DNA from: Oxytricha trifallax
Taxonomy: Eukaryota; Ciliophora; Spirotrichea; Sporadotrichida; Oxytrichidae
Reading direction: 5' to 3'
DNA length: 64,000 nt
Assembly (NCBI GenBank): GCA_000711775.1
Contig: ARYC01017270.1
Coordinates: 39,678 to 103,677, forward strand
Numbering within the stretch: position 1 is the stretch's first letter; each line of letters opens with the position of its first letter. The notes beneath the pieces are model-generated. The model searched no databases. It saw only the letters and a program-made list of their open reading frames with translations, and had not been told where the DNA came from. Both the position numbers and the translations under genes were made by a program. Shown here piece after piece: positions 46,931 through 57,606 of the stretch.

Positions 46931-47091
46931 ATATTAAAAATAAAAATCCTCTAATACTCTTCAACTTACAATACATTTAGACCCTAATCCCCTACATAAA
47001 TCCTATTAAAACCCTAATAAAGTATGCACTAATAGTCTTCTTTTATCAATCAAAAACTCAATCAAGCTACTGTAAGAGTTTTGGGGTTTTG

Positions 47092-47743
47092 ATAATTATT
47101 AATTAAATGCGAAACAAATATTATATGCTTTTTTCGTTTATATATAAAGAAGAATATTGATTTCGTCTTCAAATTATTATACGAATGTATTGCTCTATAG
47201 AGAAATCTATCTGTTTAATCACACTTTTTGCAGACTGTGTAATTTAAGCAACAATTAAAATATTTAATGGTATAACTAAGAAGTATTGGGATCAATTTAT
47301 TTTTCGATCCTACAATTACTAGAATTAAAAACACAAACTAAATGAAGCTTACTTTTGGCAACAATAAAAATGTGATAACTGTGAGGTGAGTCCTCATAAA
47401 ACAACAATTATGATATTTGGGATACTAAAAAGAAAAAATTATGACTTTCTTAGTGTTAAAGGTCAAATATTGACTTTCAAAGAGTTCTATTTTACTTTAA
47501 AAATTTCTAATTAAAATATCTATTGTTTATAAACGGTATTTGACTTAAATATTAATGAAACCTAACTTTTAAATTGAAATTCGGAGAGAGAAAAGGAATA
47601 AAAAAAGAAAGATTTTTTGCTAATAGAAATATTAGCAGAAGAATTCATAATCTCAACAATGACGTAATCTGAGAAATTGATTTATTGGATCAACGTCTTC
47701 TTTATAATATTTCTAGGAATCAATGACTTGTTACTGCATACTT
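47092..47743. other. AT-rich stretch, no gene seen
   Basis: Between the TBE element and the long palindrome. No recognisable coding segment, RNA gene or repeat was found. Confidence 0.4.
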
Positions 47744-48553
47744 AAAGCGAATTAAGTGATTTGAGAGTAAGTATGAATGATTAATCAACAATTTAATTTA
47801 ATATGTATAGTTAATGTACAGTGATATAGTCTTAAATAGCTCATTTTTATCATCATCTTCAGCATCATGATCATAATAATTTCTCGATCAAATCTCGAGA
47901 TCGGTGCTCATTAGGTTCCTCATGATCATAGAATCAGAAGTAGCTCATTATAAGTTCCATCTGTTGAAATCTTAGGCACATCTCGATTTAAGAAGGATTT
48001 TTTTAGCATCGTTGTGAAGGTCAAGTCTCCATTTTAACCTTTGATTTTTTAATAATTTTGAGATTATAAGTTAAGTTGTAAGGTCTGAGCTTTAATTAAT
48101 CACATTAAATTTAAATGTAATTAAAATCTCACTAATTAAATTTCTCTATATAATAAGCCTACTAGTTTAATCATTAATTTTAAAGCATTTAAACAAACAA
48201 AGTTTTAATCAGACCTTACAACTTAACTTATAATCTCAAAATTATTAAAAAATCAAAGGTTAAAATGGAGACTTGACCTTCACAACGATGCTAAAAAAAT
48301 CCTTCTTAAATCGAGATGTGCCTAAGATTTCAACTGATGGAACTTAAAATGAGCTTCTTCTGATTCTATGATCATGAGGAACCTAATGAGCACCGATCTC
48401 GAGATTTGATCGAGAAATTATTATGATCATGATGCTGAAGATGATGAGAAAAATGAGCTATTTAAGACTATATCACTGTACATTTACTATACATATTAAA
48501 TTAAATTGTTGATTAATCATTCATACTTACTCTCAAATCACTTAATTCGCTTT
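47744..48553. repeat. Palindrome with 345-bp arms
   Basis: Left arm 47,744-48,088 and right arm 48,209-48,553 are near-perfect reverse complements, with a few mismatches, around a 120-bp loop. The arms are less AT-rich than their surroundings and contain sub-palindromes such as ATCATGATCAT and ATCTCGAGAT. They share no core with the 0.6- and 39.7-kb hairpins, so this is a different family. No protein was recognised. Confidence 0.9.
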
Positions 48554-48860
48554 ATTTATATTTAATTGCTTATATTGACCTATTGATTTGTTGTTAATAA
48601 TATAATTCAATTAAATCTTCGTTATTGTCCACTTTTAGAATGTATGTTTAAATAAAGTAGCGACTTAAATTAAATAAAAGAGGTAGGATATGAATTTAAG
48701 TAAGAATAAATGTATCGTTATATATATAATTAATTTTACTAGAACTAAGAGTTGATCTCAATCTTTTTCATTCAGTTATAATATAAAATTCAAAGGAATT
48801 TTAAATTTTTATGAATATTTTCTTATTGTTTTGCTATATACAATTTCATAAAGAGTAAAT

Positions 48861-50879
48861 ATGGCTTCTAATTTCCCTAAACTCCCAGGATTCGTGCCCA
48901 CACATGATCCTACCCTTGTCAACCACAAGAAGGTCTCCCACAGAAAGCTAGAGTAAATCTAGAACGGAAAGAATATCGCAGTGCCTTTGTACAACTTACC
49001 ACGCGGCCCTACTCAATCACTTTCTGGAGGCAAGCCAGAGGAGAGCAAAAGTTTCAGTCAAAGTATATACAAGAATCATTTTGGAGGTGAATAATTAATA
49101 AATAATATAGTAAAATTTAAATTTTATTGATTATAAGCAATTTTTAATTTAAAAATGTGACATTAGCCAGCAATACGAACCCACATTCGTAAAGCTAGAT
49201 AAGTAGGTAAGTACAGTAGCCAAGCAAGTTAAATGCATGAAATAATTTTCCTCACATAGATCTCTCTAACATTTGCTCCCTCTTTGAATTAACTTCTAAT
49301 TAATTTATTTATTATATAGGTACTAAGATTTTTCGGTTATTTCAAGGAGAGCGTTGTTGAAAGCAGACTTGAAAACTATCGCATAAGAAAGGTTATCATC
49401 ATGTACTACCTCGAAGACCACTCTATTATGATCAACGAGCCGAAAGAGGTAAACAGTGGCACTCCCCAAGGAGTTTTTCTCAAAAGACAAATGGTGTTGA
49501 AGCAAGACGGTTCTAACACTCCACTCCTTCCCACTGACTTTAGAGTTGGCCTTGATGTTGGCATCTTGGGCAGATCCATTAGAATCTTTGATGCTGATCA
49601 ATATACCAGAGAGTTTTTCGATGTAAGTAGATGTTTATATTTATTTTAAAACGCCATTTTATTTGGTTTATAACGAATTATCTAAATCAAAAAGTATAAC
49701 TGACTAATTACTTTCTTAGAATTTAAGTCTCATAAAACAGAGAAATATTTAATAAGTTATTTGTATAAAATTCTATGATTTTTAATAAAAAATTTAAAAC
49801 TTTAATTGAAAAAATAATGAATATAAAAAGAGGAACACTTTGTAGGTTAAATCATTAGTTTATATAATTTTAATAATATTTATTATTTAAATAAAAATAA
49901 TATAGAGTGATTTTTAGGATTTAATGTCGGTCAATCTCAACCAGAAGCACAACAACTCCCTGTCGATAGCTTTGCTAAACAATAAATCAAAGTCCCAACC
50001 AAAAAGGATACAGAGATGAAAGAATTCTTAGAAAAGGCACTTGGAGGTGGAAGAGTGACATCGTAAAAGCAATTCTTAGACAATGATAGAAAAGTCTTAA
50101 GATTCTTTACCAAGAGTGATGACTTGCCATTCGTTATTCATTATTACTTAGCAGACGATACTTGTGAAATCAGAGAAGTACATCATCCTAACGATGGAAG
50201 AGACTCTTTTGCTTTACTATTAAAGAGACAAAAGTTGCCATAAAGCTTCGCAGTGAATTAACCAGGTCAAAATTTTATTGGGGACAATTACTTGACTTGC
50301 GATGAAATTGAACCAAAGGGAACAATCGATGCATTTGGTCGTCAATTTAGAATTACTGGAGTCGATCAATTCACTCAAGAGTTCTATCAACAAAAATACA
50401 ACAAGTTCTTCGATCTTGGTCAAATAGAATTCCCCAAGCCTAGAGAGCCAAAGCCAATCTAAATCCCACCCCACAATGGATTTGGAGATGAAACTGACTC
50501 TCTTGGTTATGTTTACAAATTGTTGCCAAATCAACCAAAGAGAGACTTCTTCAAGTATGTTGACAATGATAAAAAGGTCCTCAGATTTACTGCTAGATTT
50601 AATACCAGAATACCTGAAGATCTAGATCGCAGATTCATTATCTCTTTCTTCCTCTCTGACGACACTATTTCAATCTTCGAGCCAGCTCAAAAGAACTCAG
50701 GCATTATTGAAGGCAAATTCTTGGAAAGAAGAAAGTACAAGAACATTGACAAGAACAACGAATTTCTCACACCAACTGACTTGGCAATAGGAGGAGATGT
50801 AAAAATAAATGGTCACAACTTTCATCTTCTCTCTGCTGACGATTACACTCAAAACTACCTCAACCAATATACATACTGA
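48861..50879 (+). CDS. EFHC1: EFHC1-like protein with three DM10 domains
   Basis: Start ATG at 48,861 ([18 protein letters not shown]); stop TGA at 50,877-50,879. The N-terminal motif and three DM10 domains match EFHC1/RIB72-type microtubule inner proteins of cilia: DM10-1 49,320-49,622 ([20 protein letters not shown]), DM10-2 about 50,080-50,390 ([12 protein letters not shown]), DM10-3 about 50,565-50,876 ([20 protein letters not shown]). An intron at 49,207-49,319 (113 bp) splits DKQ from VLRFF. Two further interruptions, at about 49,087-49,166 and 49,623-49,917, remove non-coding DNA, but a simple GT-AG cut leaves the frame one base off, so IES and intron may overlap there. No EF-hand follows DM10-3. 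Confidence 0.9.
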
Positions 50880-51506
50880 AGATTTTGATCTTGCTCTATA
50901 TGCTACAAAACAGAGAAAAAATTACTGCTTATTCAAAATATCAGCTTTTTATTTTATTTTAAGATTAAATGCAAACATTCTTACAAATATATAAAATCCT
51001 AATCATATTTCCTAATTAAGAGATCTATTTCTTTTTAAATTTAAAATCAAGTTGAACAATAATGAACAATTCATAATCTATATCAATACTCTTTTTATTG
51101 AATTTTTGTGGCATCTTTTTAATTACTCTGTTTCTAAATCATTGTTAATTTTTAGATATTTGGCCAGCATGAAAGAGCCTTTGCTCTCTTGAATGAATTA
51201 AAAAGAGTCTTCTGAGTTCTCTGTCTCTAGAGAAAAGCATCCTGGGTGCTTATTCACCTAATGCAATAGAAACATCCAAAGCAAATATTCTAAGTAATTT
51301 CATTATTAATTTAAAGCAAAAAGAGGGATGTTTCTTGAATTTGCGAACCAATTTGAGGCTTTGAAATATAAAATAGTATAAGACTTACAAATTTGTGGGT
51401 AGTACTTTTCTGGGGGGAGCAACATAAAAATATAAAGTAAAATTTTTTCGTATTTCAATTCACATCAAGAATCTCTATAATACATTTATTGAGTGTTGAC
51501 TGCCAT
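50880..51506. other. AT-rich stretch, no gene seen
   Basis: About 630 bp after the EFHC1-like gene. No coding or RNA signal recognised. Confidence 0.4.
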
Positions 51507-51616
51507 GCCTCTAGGTGCCGTTGAGACCTCCCTAACCGGCAGCGATGGCAATGCCTCCCAGTAAGGTCAAAGCCTCCTACCAAAATCATGACCTCCCAGA
51601 ACCCTTAAAGCCTCCC
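51507..51616. repeat. GC-rich 19-bp minisatellite (RCCTCC core)
   Basis: Cores at 51,507, 51,526, 51,553, 51,572, 51,591 and 51,610, each G/A followed by CCTC, spaced 19 bp except one 27-bp step. This is an unusual GC-rich island in very AT-rich DNA. A lone similar unit (TCAAAGCCTCCC) recurs near 56,395. Confidence 0.75.
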
Positions 51617-52059
51617 AAAAATTAATTTCATAGAGAAAATAATTTATTTAATTAAGCTAATCTTTTGTTTAGTTCAAAATATAATAAAAATTTAAATGAA
51701 ATTTTCTTCATTATTACAATCTTAAAAAGGCACTATAACAATACAATTCTTATTTTTCATTTTTTTATTTTAACAGATCATTTTTTTTATTAAAGTACAT
51801 TAATTTGCTAGAATAATCTAAATTTTCATATGATTCTATTATATTTAGGAACCCAAATCACATTAAAAGTATAATTAATATTGATAATAGTGATATCATT
51901 ATTTATAAAATTAATTCTTTACTTTATTTTTGATAAAATAAATCCTATTTTAAAATAGTTTTTTAATTTAGATTCTAATGGAGAAAAATATGTCTATATT
52001 TACAATATCTAAACATTAAAGCTTATTATTATTTATTCGCTGACTAATAAATATAACAT

Positions 52060-52560
52060 TGACTAAAATTTGGTAGAATTTCCAAAAATAAATTAATAAT
52101 CTAAAATTTATACACGCTATTTTAATCGCAATATTTTTTAGATATAATTAAATGGAACGTATCTCGAAATGGAAGTAATTTTGAGATACATGCCGAATAA
52201 ATAAAATTAATTAATCAACTTACTATAAACTGTAAATAAATGATATTTATTTTTAATAAAATCTAAGTTCATAAATAATTAACATAAATGTAATTAAATA
52301 TTTAATTGCTTAATACTGAGAATTTAAAGATTTATAATATCTTATATAGAGCAATATAATTGATTCATACTTATAATAAAATTTATACAGTTTATAGTAA
52401 GTTGATTAATTAATTTTATTTATTCGGCATGTATCTCAAAATTACTTCCATTTCGAGATACGTTCCATTTAATTATATCTAAAAAATATTGCGATTAAAA
52501 TAGCGTGTATAAATTTTAGATTATTAATTTATTTTTGGAAATTCTACCAAATTTTAGTCA
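52060..52560. repeat. Palindrome with 175-bp arms
   Basis: Arms 52,060-52,234 and 52,386-52,560 are essentially perfect reverse complements around a 151-bp loop. The outer ends start TGACTAAAATTTGG. An inner part reads GAACGTATCTCGAAATGG. No coding potential seen; likely a non-autonomous foldback element, unrelated in sequence to the other three hairpins. Confidence 0.9.
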
Positions 52561-53715
52561 TTTATTAAAATCACTTATTGGTATTTTCATTTTTAATATA
52601 ACAATTTAATATAGAATATTTTGATTTTTCCTTTAACTAGTTGTTATAATTTTAAATTATTTATTATAATATTTTAATTATAAGTTTAAATTTTCTGTTT
52701 TATATAATTTAAATCGAACTAAAATATAAATACTTTTAACTAATTACTAAAATAATTGGCTTAAGTCTCACAAAAAACTTAATATAATGATATTCGGTAA
52801 ATGTTTGTTTAATATTTCTAAATGGTATCTTCAAGAAGAGTAAATTTAATCAATTTATAAATTTATGATACTTATCTTTAATATATACTTATTATTTAAG
52901 GCTGTTGAAATATAGTTTTTTAGCTTAATCTATATAATAATGATTATTATAGATAAAGATAACTAATTATGCTGACAAAAAATCATAATCTATTAAAATT
53001 AGTAAAATAATTGAAAGCATTGTGTGCGTAATGATTCGAAATGAAACAGATTATAGAATTTGATGTTTACAATATATAAATTAATTTAAATATTACTATA
53101 ACCAATTGGAAAAGAGTAATATTGATAAAATATATAAAAAAATAGGTAAAATAGAGAAACCTTAATATAGAAGAAAATCTATTCATTAATAACTGTCAAG
53201 AATTTGATATAAATAAAATATAAGTTTAATGCTCATTATTTATTATAATAAAATGAATAGTTTTATAATTAAAAAAACTAAGCCATTAATCTTCAGCTGA
53301 GAACAATTTTATTTCAACAAGCAATAATGACGCTATTGAAGTGGCACCTAAAACCTTAATTCTAACTCTCATGAGAATTGATTTATGAAATACTATCAGA
53401 GGTAAGCACACTGAAAATTACTTAGCTTCATAATATTCTGGGATTGCAATTTTAATCATTTGAACTCTTTCGAAATGTCTCATAATTATTTATTAATTAT
53501 TCTAATAATTTATAGGAATCACTCTCTTCCTTCAAATTCAATCGTTCTACTACTGTCAATAAAAATAATAAAGGAATATTTTAACTTCTGGGAAAGAAAA
53601 GCCAATGAAAATGAGTGTATTCAACATCCTTTGCATTTGATATAAACAAAATCACCAACCAGGAGAGAATATATTATTTTCTTAATGCCATAAATATCAA
53701 GTATTAGTGATTAGA
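52561..53715. other. AT-rich stretch, no gene seen
   Basis: Short Gln-code frames near 53,290-53,400 are not convincing. Nothing else recognised. Confidence 0.35.
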
Positions 53716-54344
53716 TATGAATGATGCTTATAACAGGAGTCATTTATAAAGAAACTAAGAAAGTGAAATGTATGGAGAGCCAAATAACCACCCAAAATTA
53801 TAGTGAACAATCATTATTTTTGAATGATTTAAGAACTGCAAGATTTAATAGATGAGGGATGACTCATGCCAATTCGCCAAAAATGTAAGAAAACTCCAGT
53901 ATTATTTTTTCTTAAATATAATAGAATATATAGAACAACGTATATGTTGGATTCAAGGGATTTTTGGATGAAAACATGCCCAAGTTTTGTTGGTAACGAT
54001 ATCTGATATTTTATGATAAACGACTACTCTCTACTATCACTCATTGTCAATAATTTTGATGGTAATGGCATGATTGTATGATATTTGAAGTCATAGGTAA
54101 TAAGCAAATTCAATGTGGGTGGAGGTGATAACTTGTTGAATATTACAGGAGATAAAGTCAGCAAATGAGAGAAATAAGAGAGAAAATGAAAACACAGCAG
54201 GCAGAAGTTGCTCCTCAACACTAATCACTGGAAGTAGAAACAGACAATAATGGGTAAAGTGAAGAGCTAAATCACATGCTATCAAGCGGGAAAACAAAAA
54301 CTACAGATCATAGGCCCAAACTATACAAAATTAGAACAATTTGA
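53716..54344 (+). CDS. Fragments of an unrecognised gene
   Basis: Plus-strand coding-like pieces are: around 53,770-53,850 (MESQITTQNYSEQSLFLND); after a likely GT-AG intron starting GTAAGAAAAC near 53,885, 53,937-54,050 (VYVGFKGFLDENMPKFCW, then QRYLIFYDKRLL); and 54,140-54,344 (SQQMREIREKMKTQQAEV, then NHMLSSGKTKTT), ending at TGA 54,342-54,344. The middle piece is vaguely PH-domain-like but I would not assign it. An IES probably lies at about 54,060-54,135. Confidence 0.45.
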
Positions 54345-55194
54345 ATAATAATAAAAAGAAACTTAACCCCATTCCTTTAATACAGTCCAGAGTATTTATC
54401 CTATCAGTTTAAAATTATTATATAATAAACTTCTAATATTGCACATTAAACTTAAATTTTATTTATATCAAATTCTTGACAGTAATTAATGAATAGATTT
54501 TCTTCTATATTAAGGTTTCTCTATTTTACCTATTTTTTATATATTTTATCAATATTATAAAATTGTCTATCAAAATTCTTATAAAATAATTTAAAAGTGT
54601 TAAGTAGGTTATCCTCATAAAATTTCCATTTATATAAATAAAAAGATATGTTTTAAATAAAAAATTAGTTAATTGTAATAAACATATGTAATATAAAGTT
54701 AAATTAATAAATGATTAGATATATCGTTTAAAATAATCTGTATATTATTTGCATATAACTGTAAAAATAATATAGGATATTAATAATTATAATTTGCAAA
54801 ATACTATTTAGAAAAATATATTAAAACCATTTTGCTCTGAATTTTAATTGCCTTGATCTTCAATTTTTATCAACAATAATTGAACGAAGCATAGTTAGAA
54901 GCATAAAAAAATTAGACAAAATCAAAAAGGCTATACGTCTAAAAGGGAGAAAAGTGTAATTAAAATCTATTCTATTGAAAAAAACGCCTTGATAACAACA
55001 AATCTACCACCAAGAAGATGAAAGAAAAGCAAAAGAGAATTTTCAAATGATGAAGAGCACAATTTCTAAAAATATAAAATGATAAAAATCGAAACGATAA
55101 TAAAATTCTTTTTAAGCGATATAAAACAAACAATCTTAACGCAAAGGAGAAATGTCGTCAAAAGTAAACCCGTGAATATTTCACAATATTCACT
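54345..55194. other. AT-rich stretch, no gene seen
   Basis: About 850 bp; nothing recognised. Confidence 0.4.
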
Positions 55195-56106
55195 TGAAAA
55201 CTCTTTCTAAAATGAATTCGCGAATATTGGATACATTTTGATGAATAGTAAATATTTTTATGATTTTACTATGTATTTTGCTTCCCACTTTTCGGTTGAA
55301 CAAAATTCATTAAATGCTCGTTTCCTGATATCTAAATATTGAGCACATTTAGATATATGAGTATAATTGTGTCCAGCATTTGAGATCAGAAAACTCTATT
55401 TGAAATGATTTCTCGAATAATGTATACCTTTTGATGAATAGTAAATATTTTTATGATTTTACTATGTATTTTGCAACCCACTTTTCGGTTGAACAAAATT
55501 CATTAAATGCTCGTTTCCTGTTATCTTAATATTGAGCACATTTAGATCTAAGAGTATAATTGTGTCCAGCATTTGAGATCAGAAAACTCTTTTAAAAATA
55601 AATTCTCAAATATTGGATACCTTTTGATCAATAGTAAATATTTTTATGATTTTAACATGTATTTTGCTTCCCACTTTTCGGTTGAACATAATTCAGTAAA
55701 AGCTCGTAGCCTATTATCATATTATTGAACACATTAAGATCTATGAGTATAATTATGTCCAGCATTTGAGATCAGATAACTCATTCTAAAATAAATTCTC
55801 AAATATTGGATACCTTTTGATCAATAGTAAATATTTTTATGATTTTAACATGTATTTTGCTTCCCACTTTTCGGTTGAACAAAATTCAGTAAAAGCTCGT
55901 AGCCTATTATCATATTTTTGAGCACATTTAGATCTAAGAGTATAATTATGTCCAGCATTTGAGATCAGAAAACTCAATCTAAAATGAATTCTCGAATATT
56001 GGATACCTTTTGATGAATAGTAAATATTTTTTTGATTTTACTCTGTATTTTGCATCTCCTCTTTTCATTTGAATAAAATTAAGTAAATGCTCGTTTCCTG
56101 TTAAGG
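55195..56106. repeat. 193-bp tandem satellite, about 4.7 units
   Basis: A landmark resembling GAATATTGGATACC falls at 55,222, 55,415, 55,608, 55,801 and 55,994, an exact 193-bp period throughout. Units share blocks such as CCCACTTTTCGGTTGAAC and GTCCAGCATTTGAGATCAG. Divergence between units is modest with no length change; the last unit is partial. No ORF. It lies about 0.8 kb upstream of the first ORF of the compound element. Confidence 0.93.
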
Positions 56107-56880
56107 TAGAATTTTTAGATTGTAGAAATGAATTAAATTTCGTAAATATAAACATAGAGAGTATAAATAAAGAGAGTATCTTGGTCTAAAGAACATTTTT
56201 TGCCAATCTAAAGATATAATTCATTTTGATTGCCCACTTAGTATTTGTTAGTTTTATTTTGCTTTCTTTAATAATATATAAGACTTCTTAACTCATTGTT
56301 ATTCATGCATTATTGATATGATTGCCTTCTAATTTACTTTAAGTGCCATTATCATCCAAAAACTTGGGTCACCCGTTGACTTACCACTTAGATCAAAGCC
56401 TCCCTGATTTTCTACTTTACGAAACCTTTAAGTAAGGAGCTCATTCTTCAGGACTTACTCAAATAATACCAGTGTTCTTGAATTTACAGAATAGTTAGTA
56501 AACTTTTATCTCTTTTTGACTGCTAAATCTTAATTAGTTCTTAATTCAATAATTAAGTTAATTAAGAATTCTTAATTAGTTCTTAAAGATTTTGGGACAT
56601 CTTTATGAGGTGGAATTTCTCAAATAATTATGATAACCAAAAGCCTATCCAATAAGAAACTTTCTGAAGCTGAACATTTTGTGATCAAAGCTTCTTGCTG
56701 CTTGGATTTAATTATAGGTGGCATTAATGGGTTTGTTTGATGTTTAAAGTGTGATTATAAGAGGATTTTAGCCTTCAATTAATTAAGAATTAATTAAGAC
56801 TTAATTAAGATAATATTTAATTAATAATTTATAAATTAAGAATATTAAGCGGCAAAATTAAGTTCCCTCTCTTTTCTCAA
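56107..56880. other. Spacer upstream of the compound element ORFs
   Basis: About 770 bp, somewhat less AT-rich than usual, with runs of TTAATTAAG/CTTAATTAA around 56,530-56,830. It may contain the left boundary of the element, but no inverted end was identified. Confidence 0.35.
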
Positions 56881-57606
56881 ATGTAAATCGAAAACCCACC
56901 ACAATCCTCCCAAGATTCTATTAAAGATGTAGAATTCTAGCAGCTAGGTGATATTAAATCACTGCTTCACGATTCTGGAGATCACGTTCAGATAGACACC
57001 CCTGCATTTATCACAGACTCCTAAGGATATGATCATTTATTACTTTAAAAAAAGAAGCGGGGTCGTAAATCTAAGTATGATGGACCAGAATACCCAGAGC
57101 TTATCGACAAGGCAAAACTCTTGCTCCCACACACTAATTATGATATTGAGTCATTGCTTGAGTTAGAAGAGTTTAGGAAGCTCAGGAACTCAAGTGATCT
57201 CCCAAGGTTTATCAGCAAGTACGTTCTAAATAAAACAGCTAAAGGTAATTCCAAGTCAATGATTGCAAAATCGATTAAAAGCTTTAACTGCTCTAAAAAA
57301 ATCGTCGTAGATTACAGTTAAATGGGTCACCACAACCCTCGCCATAATGGTGGTCAGCCTGAAGGACCCTCATCTTCAACTTAATTAACGCCTTAAGCAA
57401 ATTATGGAGCTAAAATATAATCAGAGCTTACCTCAAATTACCTCCGCGAATACATGTTACTCAAGCCTCAAGAGAGGTACTAGTTCTTAGAAAAAATTTG
57501 TCAAAGGAATAGTCAAAGCTTACTCGAATTCCTAATAAACTTAAAAAAAACTGCTCCTCAAGCTTTTATGATGGAATGTTTAGTATAATTCACGAACTAA
57601 TTGTGA
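56881..57606 (+). CDS. Hypothetical protein with AT-hook-like motif
   Basis: Intact 241-residue ORF from ATG 56,881 to TGA 57,604-57,606 with TAA/TAG as Gln. A basic KKKRGRKSKYDGPEYP motif near residue 60 resembles an AT-hook or nuclear DNA-binding motif. It is followed by a helical, Leu/Lys-rich region (LIDKAKLLLPHTNYDIESLL) and a polar Q/S/T linker. The next ORF overlaps its end in another frame (ATG at 57,576). It is the only undamaged ORF of the element. Function unknown; DNA binding is an inference from the motif. Confidence 0.65.

Larger units (their letters stand above)
43015..47091. mobile_element. TBE: TBE-family transposon with telomere-like inverted ends (decayed)
   Basis: A 4,077-bp element. 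The left end starts CAAAACCCCAAAACCCC; the right end is the reverse complement of CAAAACCCCAAAACTC. Similarity between the ends continues for roughly 115-120 bp at a lower level. TBE elements are about 4.1 kb with C4A4 repeats in their TIRs and carry a 42-kDa transposase, a 22-kDa ORF and a 57-kDa zinc-finger/kinase ORF; all three are recognisable here. Flanks are ATT on the left and ATA on the right, so the expected 3-bp ANT duplication is not exact. Frameshifts in the ORFs show this copy is decayed. Confidence 0.93.

Noticed and set aside
43012..47094. Perfect 3-bp target duplication of the TBE element
   Set aside because: Left flank ATT and right flank ATA differ at the third base, so an intact ANT duplication cannot be claimed.
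55195..56106. CRISPR-like array
   Set aside because: Units are 193 bp and contiguous without unique spacers; the setting is eukaryotic. It is a satellite.
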